From Flavobacterium petrolei (GTDB taxonomy: Bacteria > Bacteroidota > Bacteroidia > Flavobacteriales > Flavobacteriaceae): a stretch of 64,000 bases of DNA. The notes under the pieces were generated by a model, which saw only the letters and a program-made list of their open reading frames with translations, searched no databases and was not told where the DNA came from. The position numbers and the translations under genes were made by a program. The DNA is taken from positions 930,001 through 994,000 of the forward strand of contig NZ_QNVY02000001.1 of assembly GCF_003314435.2 (NCBI RefSeq), read 5' to 3'. How positions within the stretch are numbered: the first letter of the stretch is position 1; every line of letters starts with the position of its first letter. Shown piece by piece: positions 34,921-42,143 of the stretch.

Positions 34921-35260
34921 AATTTTCCCTGAAAATTAGACATAAAAAAAACCTCCAAATTGCTTTTAAGGTTTTAGAATATTATCCGGATTTTAACCAT
35001 AACTTTATTTAATTTTTCTTAAAAATTTGACATAAAAAAAAGAGACACATTTCTGTATCTCTTTAAGAGGCATCTCCCGAAGCTTTGGGACGGATTCGAA
35101 CTCTAACTTTATTTAATTTTTTCTAAAAATTAGACATAAAAAAAACCTCCAAATTGCTTTAAGGTTTTAGAATATTATCCGGATTTGAACCATAACTTTA
35201 TTTAATTTTTCCTAAAAATTTGACATAAAAAAAACCTCCAAATTACTTTGAAGGTTTTAG
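34921..35260 (-). repeat. Tandem decayed tRNA-Cys 3' ends, each with a terminator
   Basis: Three units (34921-35010, 35011-35114, 35115-35203) of 89-104 bp follow tRNA-Cys on its transcript side. Each repeats the pattern of the true gene end: a T-arm-like piece (GGTTCAAATCCGGAT in unit 35115, GGTTAAAATCCGGAT in unit 34921), then a hairpin with a T run, then ATGTC and an AT-rich link. The unit at 35011 differs: its T-arm piece continues into a TCCC/GGGA inverted repeat and its terminator stem is GAGATACAG / TGTGTCTC. The CCGGAT core is kept while other positions have drifted. No full cloverleaf can be drawn from any unit. Confidence 0.75.
35233..35256 (-). terminator. Terminator of tRNA-Cys
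   Basis: Minus-strand stem AACCTTCAAA / TTTGGAGGTT (one G-U pair), 4-nt loop, then eight Ts. It begins 5 nt after the tRNA 3' end. Confidence 0.85.
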
Positions 35261-35331
35261 AGGCATCGTCCGGATTCGAACCGGAGTAGGAGCTTTTGCA
35301 GAGCCCAGCCTAGCCACTCGGCCACGACGCC
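35261..35331 (-). tRNA. tRNA-Cys (anticodon GCA)
   Basis: 71 nt on the minus strand. The acceptor stem GGCGTCG pairs with CGATGCC (one G-U), discriminator U73. The anticodon stem GGGCT/AGCTC encloses the loop CTGCAAA with anticodon GCA. T-arm CCGGTTCGAATCCGG. The D-arm has GGCCGAGTGGCTAGGC. CCA is not encoded. U73 and GCA are the identity elements for cysteine. Confidence 0.95.
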
Positions 35332-35344
35332 ATAATTGAATGGA

Positions 35345-35410
35345 TGGCAAAAGTACTCAAAAAGTTTAGAGTTTAAAAGTTTAAAGTTTAAAAGTTTTAA
35401 AAAATATTTT
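35345..35410. repeat. AT-rich AAGTTTAAA repeats beside folB
   Basis: Short direct repeats of the type AGTTTAAAAGTTTAAAG fill this stretch, and similar GTTTAAAG / CATTAAAC words recur on the other side of folB at about 35786-35868. They could form weak hairpins near the ends of the folB transcript. No coding potential seen. Confidence 0.4.
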
Positions 35411-35414
35411 TAAT

Positions 35415-35774
35415 CTAACTTCTATATTCTTCTAATTCAATAGTAACTGCTTCAACATCACCGCCAATAGGAGGATTTAGTTTAGAAACCGCTACAATAA
35501 TTCTGGATATTTCAGGAATTTCTTCAAATATTCTCGTCAAAATGCGGTGTGCCACATGTTCTAATAAGTCAGAACGAATCGCCATTTCTTCTACAACTAT
35601 ACTATTTAAGAGCACATAATCAACAGTATCTTTCAAATTATCAGAAATACTGGATTTTCTCAAATCAGTTTTCACCTCTAAGTTTACCGTATAGTCTGAT
35701 CCTATTTTTCCTTCCTCGATTAAACAACCATGGTAGGAGTACGTTCTAATATTTTTAAGTTTTATGATTCCCAT
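35415..35774 (-). CDS. folB: Dihydroneopterin aldolase
   Basis: 119 residues, usual length. It converts 7,8-dihydroneopterin to 6-hydroxymethyl-dihydropterin in folate synthesis. Signatures: IRTYSYHGCLIEEGKIGSDY (9-28) with the conserved YxxHGxxxxE core, DTVDYVLLNSIV (46-57) and KLNPPIGGDVEAVTIEL near the C-terminus with the conserved Lys-Pro segment. It is monocistronic, flanked by tRNA-Cys and by the divergent glnS gene. Confidence 0.93.
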   Translation of the reverse strand: MGIIKLKNIRTYSYHGCLIEEGKIGSDYTVNLEVKTDLRKSSISDNLKDTVDYVLLNSIVVEEMAIRSDLLEHVAHRILTRIFEEIPEISRIIVAVSKLNPPIGGDVEAVTIELEEYRS

Positions 35775-35871
35775 TATTTTATTTTTTGTTTAAAGTGTAA
35801 AGTTTAAAGCGGAATTACTAACTTTTCATAGGTTTCTATGGAAACATTAAACATTAAACCTTAAACTTTTT

Positions 35872-35879
35872 TACCTTTG
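35872..35879 (+). promoter_or_regulatory. -7 element of glnS
   Basis: TACCTTTG, 18 bp before the ATG at 35898. No TTTG at -33. Confidence 0.5.
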
Positions 35880-35897
35880 CTAAAATAAAACAAAAAA

Positions 35898-38000
35898 ATG
35901 TCAACTGAAGAAAAATCACTCCATTTTATAGAACAAATCATTGAAGACAGTTTATCAAACGGTTTTCCTCAAGATAAATTACGTTTCCGTTTTCCACCAG
36001 AACCGAATGGTTATTTGCATATTGGCCACGCCAAATCAATTTGTTTGAATTTTGGATTAGGTTTAAAGTACAATGCGCCAGTTAATTTGCGTTTTGACGA
36101 TACAAACCCTGCCAAAGAAGAGCAAGAATATGTAGATGCAATCAAAGAAGATTTGCAATGGTTGGGTTTCAATTGGGCCGAAGAACGCTATGCTTCTGAT
36201 TACTTCCAGCAATTATACGGTTGGGCTGTAAAAATGATTAAAAACGGTAAAGCGTACATTGATAGTCAATCGTCAGAAAATATGGCATCTCAAAAAGGTA
36301 CGCCTACGCAACCGGGAGTGGATGGACCTTACAGAAACCGTTCGGTTGAAGAAAATTTGACTTTGTTTGAAGGAATGAAAAACGGTGATTTCCCAGAAGG
36401 AAGCCATGTTTTGCGTGCAAAAATTGATATGACTTCAACTAATATGTTGATGCGTGATCCATTAATGTACCGTATTTTGCACCGTCATCATCATAGAACC
36501 GGAGACGATTGGAAAATATATCCCATGTATGATTTTGCACATGGAGAAAGTGATTATATAGAGCAAATTTCACATTCTATTTGTACGTTAGAATTTGTAA
36601 TGCACAGAGAATTATACAACTGGTTTTTGGACCAAATTTATGATGACTCAAAAGTAAAACCACATCAATATGAATTCGCGCGTTTGAACTTGAATTACAC
36701 CGTAATGAGCAAGCGAAAACTGTTGCAATTAGTACAGGAAAATATAGTAAATGGTTGGGATGATCCCAGAATGCCGACGATTTCAGGATTGAGAAGAAGA
36801 GGGTACACAGCGAATTCTATTCGTAAATTTTGTGATATTATTGGTGTTGCCAAAAGAGAAAATATAATTGATTTTTCACTTTTGGAATTTTGCTTGCGCG
36901 AAGATTTGAATAAAACGGCTCCTAGAGTAATGGCTGTTTTAGATCCAATAAAATTGGTAATCACTAATTATCCGGAAGATAAAGAAGAATGGTTAGAAGC
37001 CGAAAATAATCAGGAAGACGAAAGCGCAGGATTTAGAAAAGTTCCTTTTTCTAGAGAATTATTTATTGAAAGAGAAGACTTTTTAGAAGATGCTCCGGCT
37101 AAATTTTTTCGATTGAGTTTAGGAAGAGAAGTACGTCTAAAAAATGCTTATATCATTAAAGGAGAAAGTGTTATAAAAGATGCTGCTGGGAATATTACAG
37201 AGATTCATGTAACGTATGATGAATACAGCAGAAGCGGAAGTGGGAGTGAAGCTAGTCAACGTAAAGTGGCCGGAACCTTGCATTGGGTTTCGATACAACA
37301 TGCTTTAGAAGCTGAAGTTCGTCTCTACGATCGTTTGTTTATTGATGAAGCGCCAGACAGTCATAAAGAGAAAAATTTCTTAGAATTTATGAATCCTAGT
37401 TCGTTACAAATTGTAAAAGGATTTGTAGAACCAAGTTTGGCAACGGTTCAATCTGGAGAGAAATTCCAGTTTCAGCGTTTGGGTTATTTCAATGTGGATA
37501 AAGATACGGCTGAAGGCAAAATTGTCTTTAATAAAACTGTTGGATTGAAAGATGCTTGGGAAGAAAAAGGTAAAAAAGAAGAAAATTTATTGATGAATAC
37601 GCAAAAAGAAATCAATAAATATGTAAAAGAAAAAGATGAAAACAGTGCCAATTTAATCTTGAAAAGCGTTGTTGATAATATAAAAAGTATTGATAATTAC
37701 AGTTTAATTATCCAAACTATTGTCAAAAGTATTAAAAATGATAATAACTCGTTGTTATTTTCTAATTTGATTTTGCATCATTCTGATAAAGTACAGGTAA
37801 AAGATATCGAAGAAGAAGCTTTGACAAAATTATATACGATGTCATTGAAAAGTCAAATGGCAGCCGTTCGAATTTTAGCAATTGAAAATTTGCAAAATGA
37901 TTTGAGTAATTTCAATCTTTTTGAAGCACAACTTTCAGAATTAAAAACGAACGAGAAAAACGAAAAAGTGCTACAATTATTAAATGATCTTAAAATATAA
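35898..38000 (+). CDS. glnS: Glutaminyl-tRNA synthetase with C-terminal extension
   Basis: 700 residues. Class I synthetase charging tRNA-Gln. HIGH motif in PPEPNGYLHIGHAKS (31-45), KMSKS equivalent VMSKRKLL near 269-276, and the anticodon-binding beta-barrels up to about residue 555, ending with the typical FQRLGYFNVDKDTAEGKIVFNKTVGLKD. About 140 further residues follow (NKYVKEKDENSANLIL onward), all-helical. In Bacteroidota such proteins are often labelled GlnRS/YqeY fusions; I cannot clearly see a GatB/YqeY motif here. It ends in a perfect 10-bp terminator. Confidence 0.95.
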   Translation: MSTEEKSLHFIEQIIEDSLSNGFPQDKLRFRFPPEPNGYLHIGHAKSICLNFGLGLKYNAPVNLRFDDTNPAKEEQEYVDAIKEDLQWLGFNWAEERYASDYFQQLYGWAVKMIKNGKAYIDSQSSENMASQKGTPTQPGVDGPYRNRSVEENLTLFEGMKNGDFPEGSHVLRAKIDMTSTNMLMRDPLMYRILHRHHHRTGDDWKIYPMYDFAHGESDYIEQISHSICTLEFVMHRELYNWFLDQIYDDSKVKPHQYEFARLNLNYTVMSKRKLLQLVQENIVNGWDDPRMPTISGLRRRGYTANSIRKFCDIIGVAKRENIIDFSLLEFCLREDLNKTAPRVMAVLDPIKLVITNYPEDKEEWLEAENNQEDESAGFRKVPFSRELFIEREDFLEDAPAKFFRLSLGREVRLKNAYIIKGESVIKDAAGNITEIHVTYDEYSRSGSGSEASQRKVAGTLHWVSIQHALEAEVRLYDRLFIDEAPDSHKEKNFLEFMNPSSLQIVKGFVEPSLATVQSGEKFQFQRLGYFNVDKDTAEGKIVFNKTVGLKDAWEEKGKKEENLLMNTQKEINKYVKEKDENSANLILKSVVDNIKSIDNYSLIIQTIVKSIKNDNNSLLFSNLILHHSDKVQVKDIEEEALTKLYTMSLKSQMAAVRILAIENLQNDLSNFNLFEAQLSELKTNEKNEKVLQLLNDLKI

Positions 38001-38030
38001 GATTCTTTTTTTAAATAGATTTTATCAATT

Positions 38031-38056
38031 AAAAGCTCTCTTCTTAGAGAGCTTTT
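38031..38056 (+). terminator. Terminator of glnS
   Basis: Perfect stem AAAAGCTCTC / GAGAGCTTTT with loop TTCTTA. Confidence 0.85.
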
Positions 38057-38303
38057 CTTATTATTGTAATTTCTTATAAATATACTTTTTTTAATATTTT
38101 TTTTCAATCGAAAACGACGTCCATAAATTGATTTTAAGAGGGATTTTTAAAACGAACGACAATCAATATAGAATTTAAATAAACGTTGAACAGTTCGCTT
38201 TTATTTGCTTTTTGTCTTGTAAAATTACACTTTAACGAGTTGTTAACGGGTTGTTGTTAATAAATCCGTATCTTTATGAAGCAAACTTTTAAAATTTAGA
38301 ATT
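38057..38303. other. Intergenic stretch before the YtxH cluster
   Basis: AT-rich, no open frame of note. A near-match to the -7 element, TATCTTTA at 38269-38276, lies 27 bp before the YtxH start; TTG words upstream are not at normal spacing. No other signal seen. Confidence 0.4.
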
Positions 38304-38633
38304 ATGTCGAATAATACAGGGAATACATTATTAGCTGTTTTAGCAGGAGTAGCAATTGGGGCTGGATTAGGAATTTTATATGCACCGGATAAAGGATCAA
38401 AAACCAGAGGTAAATTAAAAGATGGTTTTGATGATGCTAAAAATGATCTTCAAAATAAGTTTGATACGGTATCTTCACAGTTAAATGATAAATTGACAAC
38501 TGCTAAATTTGACTTGGAAGATTCTTATGAAGATTTAGTTTCAAACATGAGTCATAAAACGGAAGAAGTTATTTCTTTTTTAGAAGATAAATTAGCGGAG
38601 TTAAAAAGACAGAACGCTAAATTTCAAAAATAA
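38304..38633 (+). CDS. YtxH domain protein
   Basis: 109 residues. The N-terminus has a glycine-zipper-like membrane segment (LLAVLAGVAIGAGLGILYAPDKGSKTR, positions 9-35) characteristic of YtxH, including the LYAPDKG-type turn. The remainder is an amphipathic, Asp/Lys-rich helix (DDAKNDLQNKFDTVSSQLND) likely to form a coiled coil. YtxH proteins are small general-stress envelope proteins of unclear function. First gene of a three-gene cluster with a holin-like protein and a DUF6327 protein. Confidence 0.87.
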   Translation: MSNNTGNTLLAVLAGVAIGAGLGILYAPDKGSKTRGKLKDGFDDAKNDLQNKFDTVSSQLNDKLTTAKFDLEDSYEDLVSNMSHKTEEVISFLEDKLAELKRQNAKFQK

Positions 38634-38668
38634 TTTTTTTTGATTATCTAAACATTTAAAATAAAATT

Positions 38669-39019
38669 ATGGCTTTTGAGGAATTAAAAGAAAATACGGA
38701 GGATATTCAAGAACAAATACAAGGGTATATCCAGAGTAATGTGGCTTATTATAAATTATGGGGTTTCAAAGTAGCAATGAAATCTACGACCATGATTCTT
38801 AAGTTTGCATTGATTTTTTTGTGTTTTAGTATGGTTTTATTGTTTTGTTCAATAGCAGGAGCAATGGCAATTGGTAAATATTTAGATAGTTATCCATTGG
38901 GATTTTTAATAATTGGAGGAATATATCTTTTGATAACCAGTCTATTATTTTTAATAAAAGATAAAATTGTAGAAGGACCAATATTAGAGAAATTTTCTGA
39001 AATATTTTTTAACGACTAA
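38669..39019 (+). CDS. Phage-holin-family (holin-X-like) membrane protein
   Basis: 116 residues: an acidic N-terminal helix (about 1-35), then two adjacent membrane helices (about 45-70 and 80-100, with KYLDSYPLGFLIIGGIYLL between and within). This is the Actinobacterial holin-X / Phage_holin_3_6 layout, common in chromosomal stress clusters and not a sign of a prophage. It lies 35 bp after YtxH and 3 bp before the next gene. Confidence 0.82.
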   Translation: MAFEELKENTEDIQEQIQGYIQSNVAYYKLWGFKVAMKSTTMILKFALIFLCFSMVLLFCSIAGAMAIGKYLDSYPLGFLIIGGIYLLITSLLFLIKDKIVEGPILEKFSEIFFND

Positions 39020-39022
39020 ATT

Positions 39023-39295
39023 ATGGAAACAAAAAAATATTCTTCATACGCTCAAATTGATAGAGAACTTGAAATTTTTAAGATTGAAAAAGAACTCAGT
39101 TATCAAAAATTGGTTTTTGGAGTAAAGAAAACTAAAGAAAGCTTTACACCTCAAAATATTGTAAGCGATTTAATAGGATCGTATAGTTCTGTAATTCCTT
39201 ATGGAGCAATCGTTTCAACAGCAGCACCATTCATACTTAATAAAGCAATACCGTTTATAAAAAATTGGTTTGCAAAAAGAAAAAGAGGCGTTTAA
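39023..39295 (+). CDS. DUF6327-like small protein
   Basis: 90 residues. The N-terminal SSYAQIDRELEIFKIEKELS (7-26) and KTKESFTPQNIVSDLIGSY (37-55) match what I know as DUF6327, normally the third gene after YtxH and a holin-like protein. A hydrophobic C-terminal segment with AAPFILNKAIPFIKNWF is likely membrane-associated. Function unknown. The stop codon lies in the loop of the terminator hairpin. Confidence 0.72.
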   Translation: METKKYSSYAQIDRELEIFKIEKELSYQKLVFGVKKTKESFTPQNIVSDLIGSYSSVIPYGAIVSTAAPFILNKAIPFIKNWFAKRKRGV

Positions 39296-39303
39296 GCCTC
39301 TTT
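39282..39303. terminator. Bidirectional terminator at the end of the YtxH cluster
   Basis: Perfect 8-bp stem AAAGAGGC / GCCTCTTT with loop GTTTAA that contains the DUF6327 stop, followed by Ts. The SPFH gene converges on it. Confidence 0.85.
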
Positions 39304-39320
39304 TTTTATGATTTAAGTAG

Positions 39321-40310
39321 TTATTCTTCTGTTTCCGGTGTTTCTGGAGCTTCCGGTCTTTCAGGTATTTCTATGTCTTTTTCTCTTCTGGAAGTTCCTT
39401 TTCCATTTCTCTTTTTCATCAATTCACCCACTTGATTGGAAGCACTGAACGAAGCAATCATATTGTTGAGCATATCACTTCCAGCTTGCGGAGAATTAGG
39501 CAATAAAATTAGATTTGAATTTGCATCAGCACCAATAGCTTGCAGCGTATCATAATGCTGGGTTACTACAATCAATGCTGAAGCTTCCTGAGAATTAATT
39601 CCAACTCTGTTCAAAACATCTACACTTTCTACTAAACCTTTTGCAATTTCTCTTCTTTGGTTCGCAATTCCTTGTCCTTGTAAACGCTTGCTTTCTGCTT
39701 CTGCTTCCGCTTTGGCTACAATTCGAATTCTGGATGCTTCAGCTTCAAATTCAGCAACAGTTTTTTCTCTGTCGGCAGCATTTATTCTGTTCATCGCATT
39801 TTTTACTTGAATATCAGGATCGATATCCGTTACTAAAGTATTGATTATTGTGTAACCATAAGTAGTCATGGCTTCGTTCAATTCTCTTTTTACAGCAATG
39901 GCAATATCGTCTTTTCTTTCAAATACATCGTCCAGTTTTAGTTTTGGAACTTCAGCACGAACGACATCAAATACATAAGAAGTGATTTGATCGTGTGGAT
40001 ATTCCAGTTTATAAAAAGCGTCATAAACGGTTTCTTTGATAACCATAAACTGAACTGAAACTTTTAGCTTCACAAAAACGTTGTCTTTTGTTTTTGTTTC
40101 AATGATAACATCTAATTGTTGAATTTTTAGATTCACACGTCCTGCAATTCTGTCAATTAATGGAATTTTCAAATGTAAACCAGATTGTCTGATACTTAAA
40201 AATTTTCCGAAACGCTCTACAACAACAGCTGTTTGCTGTTTGACCGTAAAAAAAGAAGAAAGTAAAATGAAAAACCCAAAAACCAGTAGGATAATTAAAG
40301 CAATGTTCAT
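39321..40310 (-). CDS. SPFH/Band-7 membrane protein (QmcA-like)
   Basis: 329 residues. N-terminal membrane helix (1-22), then the SPFH domain with VKQQTAVVVERFGKFLSI (23-40) and IPLIDRIAGRVNLKIQQLDV (50-69). A long helical region rich in Ala and Glu follows (AEFEAEASRIRIVAKAEAEA, about 185-204). The Arg/Glu/Pro-rich C-terminal tail (SRREKDIEIPERPEAPETPE) replaces any NfeD-type partner. Such proteins form membrane microdomain scaffolds. Stomatin/QmcA subgroup is the most likely. Confidence 0.92.
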   Translation of the reverse strand: MNIALIILLVFGFFILLSSFFTVKQQTAVVVERFGKFLSIRQSGLHLKIPLIDRIAGRVNLKIQQLDVIIETKTKDNVFVKLKVSVQFMVIKETVYDAFYKLEYPHDQITSYVFDVVRAEVPKLKLDDVFERKDDIAIAVKRELNEAMTTYGYTIINTLVTDIDPDIQVKNAMNRINAADREKTVAEFEAEASRIRIVAKAEAEAESKRLQGQGIANQRREIAKGLVESVDVLNRVGINSQEASALIVVTQHYDTLQAIGADANSNLILLPNSPQAGSDMLNNMIASFSASNQVGELMKKRNGKGTSRREKDIEIPERPEAPETPETEE

Positions 40311-40416
40311 AATGTTTTTATTTTTAGTTAAAAATTATCTCACAATTTACAAATTAAAATGTTTAGTTACTTCGTATTACTTTTTTTAATAGATAAATTT
40401 TAGGTGACATAAAAGG

Positions 40417-40462
40417 AAAGGCATCTAATTTATAAGTCTTAAATTATGAATTAGATACCTTT
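40417..40462 (-). terminator. Terminator-like hairpin of gltX
   Basis: Inverted repeat AAAGGCATCTAATT / AATTAGATACCTTT (one mismatch), 18-nt AT-rich loop, then a T-rich tail on the minus strand. It lies 24 bp after the gltX stop. Confidence 0.6.
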
Positions 40463-40485
40463 CGTTAAATAATTTTTTTGTGAGG

Positions 40486-41991
40486 TTACAAAGTAGCTAT
40501 TGCTTTTTGAATTCTCTTAATCGTTTCGACTTTTCCAATTACTTCAACAATATCAAATAGGTGAGGACCTTTCAGTGCGCCAACCAAACTCAAACGAAAT
40601 GGTTGCATTACTTTTCCCATTCCAATTTCGTTTTTCGTCATCCAGTCTTTGACAATAGTTTCAATATTCATAGATGTGAAATCGGTGATTTCTTCTACTA
40701 CAGAAATTAATTCTTGCATTAATGCCGGAGTTTCTACTTTCCAATTTTTGCTTGCTTTTTCATCATACGAAGTTGGAGCGACAAAGAAAAAATCACTCAT
40801 TTCCCAAAATTCAGAAACAAAATGCGCGCGTTCTTTGATCAAAGAAACCACTTTTGTTAAGACACTTTCATTAACAGAAAACCCTTTTTCTACCAAAATA
40901 GGAGCATAGGCTTTCGCCAAAGTTGCATCTTCTTGCTTGATTAAATATTGGTGATTAAACCATTTGTTTTTTTCCGGATCAAATTTAGCTCCGGATTTAT
41001 GAACTCTGTTCAAGTCAAATGCTGCCACTAATTCTTCCAGCGTGAATAATTCTTTATCCGTTCCGTCATTCCAACCTAATAAGGCTAAAAAGTTGATTAC
41101 GGCTTCCGGGAAAAATCCTTTTTCTCTGTAACCTGATGAAACGCCTTCTGCGGTTTTCCAATCCAATGGAAATACAGGAAATCCCATCTTGTCACCGTCA
41201 CGTTTGGATAATTTTCCGTTACCAATAGGTTTCATAATCAATGGTAAATGTGCAAATTCCGGTGCATCCCAACCAAATGCTCGGTACAATAAAACGTGTA
41301 AAGGCATTGATGGTAACCATTCTTCACCACGAATTACGTGTGATGTTTCCATTAAATGATCATCCACAATATTAGCCAAATGATACGTTGGCATTCCGTC
41401 ACTCTTGAACAATACCTTATCATCTAAAAGATTCGTTTCAAACTTTACATCACCACGAATAATGTCATGCAAATGAAGCGTTTCATTCACCGGAGTTTTA
41501 AAACGGATGACATAATGTTCTCCAGCAGCAATTCTTTTAGCAGTTTCATCTGCAGAAATCACTAACGAAGTGTCCAGTTTTTCTCTGTTGGTATGATTGT
41601 AAATAAATGTTTTTCCTTGTTCTTCTTCTAATTTTCGTGCTGCATCCAAAGCTTCTGCTGTATCAAAAGCATAATAGGCATTTCCGGAATTGATTAATTC
41701 AGCAGCATATTGTTGGTACAAATCTTTTCTTTCGCTTTGACGGTATGGACCAAATTTTTCATTTTTACCAATAGTCTCATCTGGCGCAATTCCTAACCAT
41801 TCCAGTGCTTCGATGATATATTCTTCGGCACCCGGAACAAAACGATTTTGATCCGTATCTTCAATCCTCAGGAAGAAAACACCATTGTTTTTTTTGGCAA
41901 ACAAATAATTGAATAATGCGGTACGAACTCCGCCAATATGTAAAGGTCCAGTTGGACTTGGTGCAAAACGCACCCGAACTTGTTTAAACAT
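40486..41991 (-). CDS. gltX: Glutamyl-tRNA synthetase
   Basis: 501 residues from ATG at 41991. Class I synthetase. HIGH motif in VRVRFAPSPTGPLHIGG near the N-terminus, KMSKS equivalent GNGKLSKRDGDKMG near residue 255, and a helical C-terminal anticodon-binding domain. A longer reading begins at TTG 42018, but the family start is two to four residues before VRVRFAPSPTG, so the ATG is preferred. Because a separate GlnRS is present, this enzyme should be discriminating for tRNA-Glu. Confidence 0.95.
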   Translation of the reverse strand: MFKQVRVRFAPSPTGPLHIGGVRTALFNYLFAKKNNGVFFLRIEDTDQNRFVPGAEEYIIEALEWLGIAPDETIGKNEKFGPYRQSERKDLYQQYAAELINSGNAYYAFDTAEALDAARKLEEEQGKTFIYNHTNREKLDTSLVISADETAKRIAAGEHYVIRFKTPVNETLHLHDIIRGDVKFETNLLDDKVLFKSDGMPTYHLANIVDDHLMETSHVIRGEEWLPSMPLHVLLYRAFGWDAPEFAHLPLIMKPIGNGKLSKRDGDKMGFPVFPLDWKTAEGVSSGYREKGFFPEAVINFLALLGWNDGTDKELFTLEELVAAFDLNRVHKSGAKFDPEKNKWFNHQYLIKQEDATLAKAYAPILVEKGFSVNESVLTKVVSLIKERAHFVSEFWEMSDFFFVAPTSYDEKASKNWKVETPALMQELISVVEEITDFTSMNIETIVKDWMTKNEIGMGKVMQPFRLSLVGALKGPHLFDIVEVIGKVETIKRIQKAIATL

Positions 41992-42143
41992 TGCTGTAAA
42001 TTTTTTGCGAAGATACAAATTCGATTTCTCTTGTTATTATCTGAAAATGAGATAATGTAAGATTAATGAGTTTGATGATTTTTAACATTTCTTTATTCAT
42101 ATAAATTGTTACTTTTATTGGTTACAAAAACATAGCATAAATT

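Noticed and set aside
34921..35260. CRISPR-like array
   Set aside because: Repeats are imperfect, units are 89-104 bp and consist of tRNA-end plus terminator sequence; there are no unique spacers.
38669..39019. Prophage indicated by a holin gene
   Set aside because: Holin-X-like proteins in a YtxH cluster are chromosomal stress genes; no other phage gene is nearby.
41992..42018. Longer gltX start at TTG 42018
   Set aside because: The family N-terminus begins just before VRVRFAPSPTG, which fits ATG 41991.
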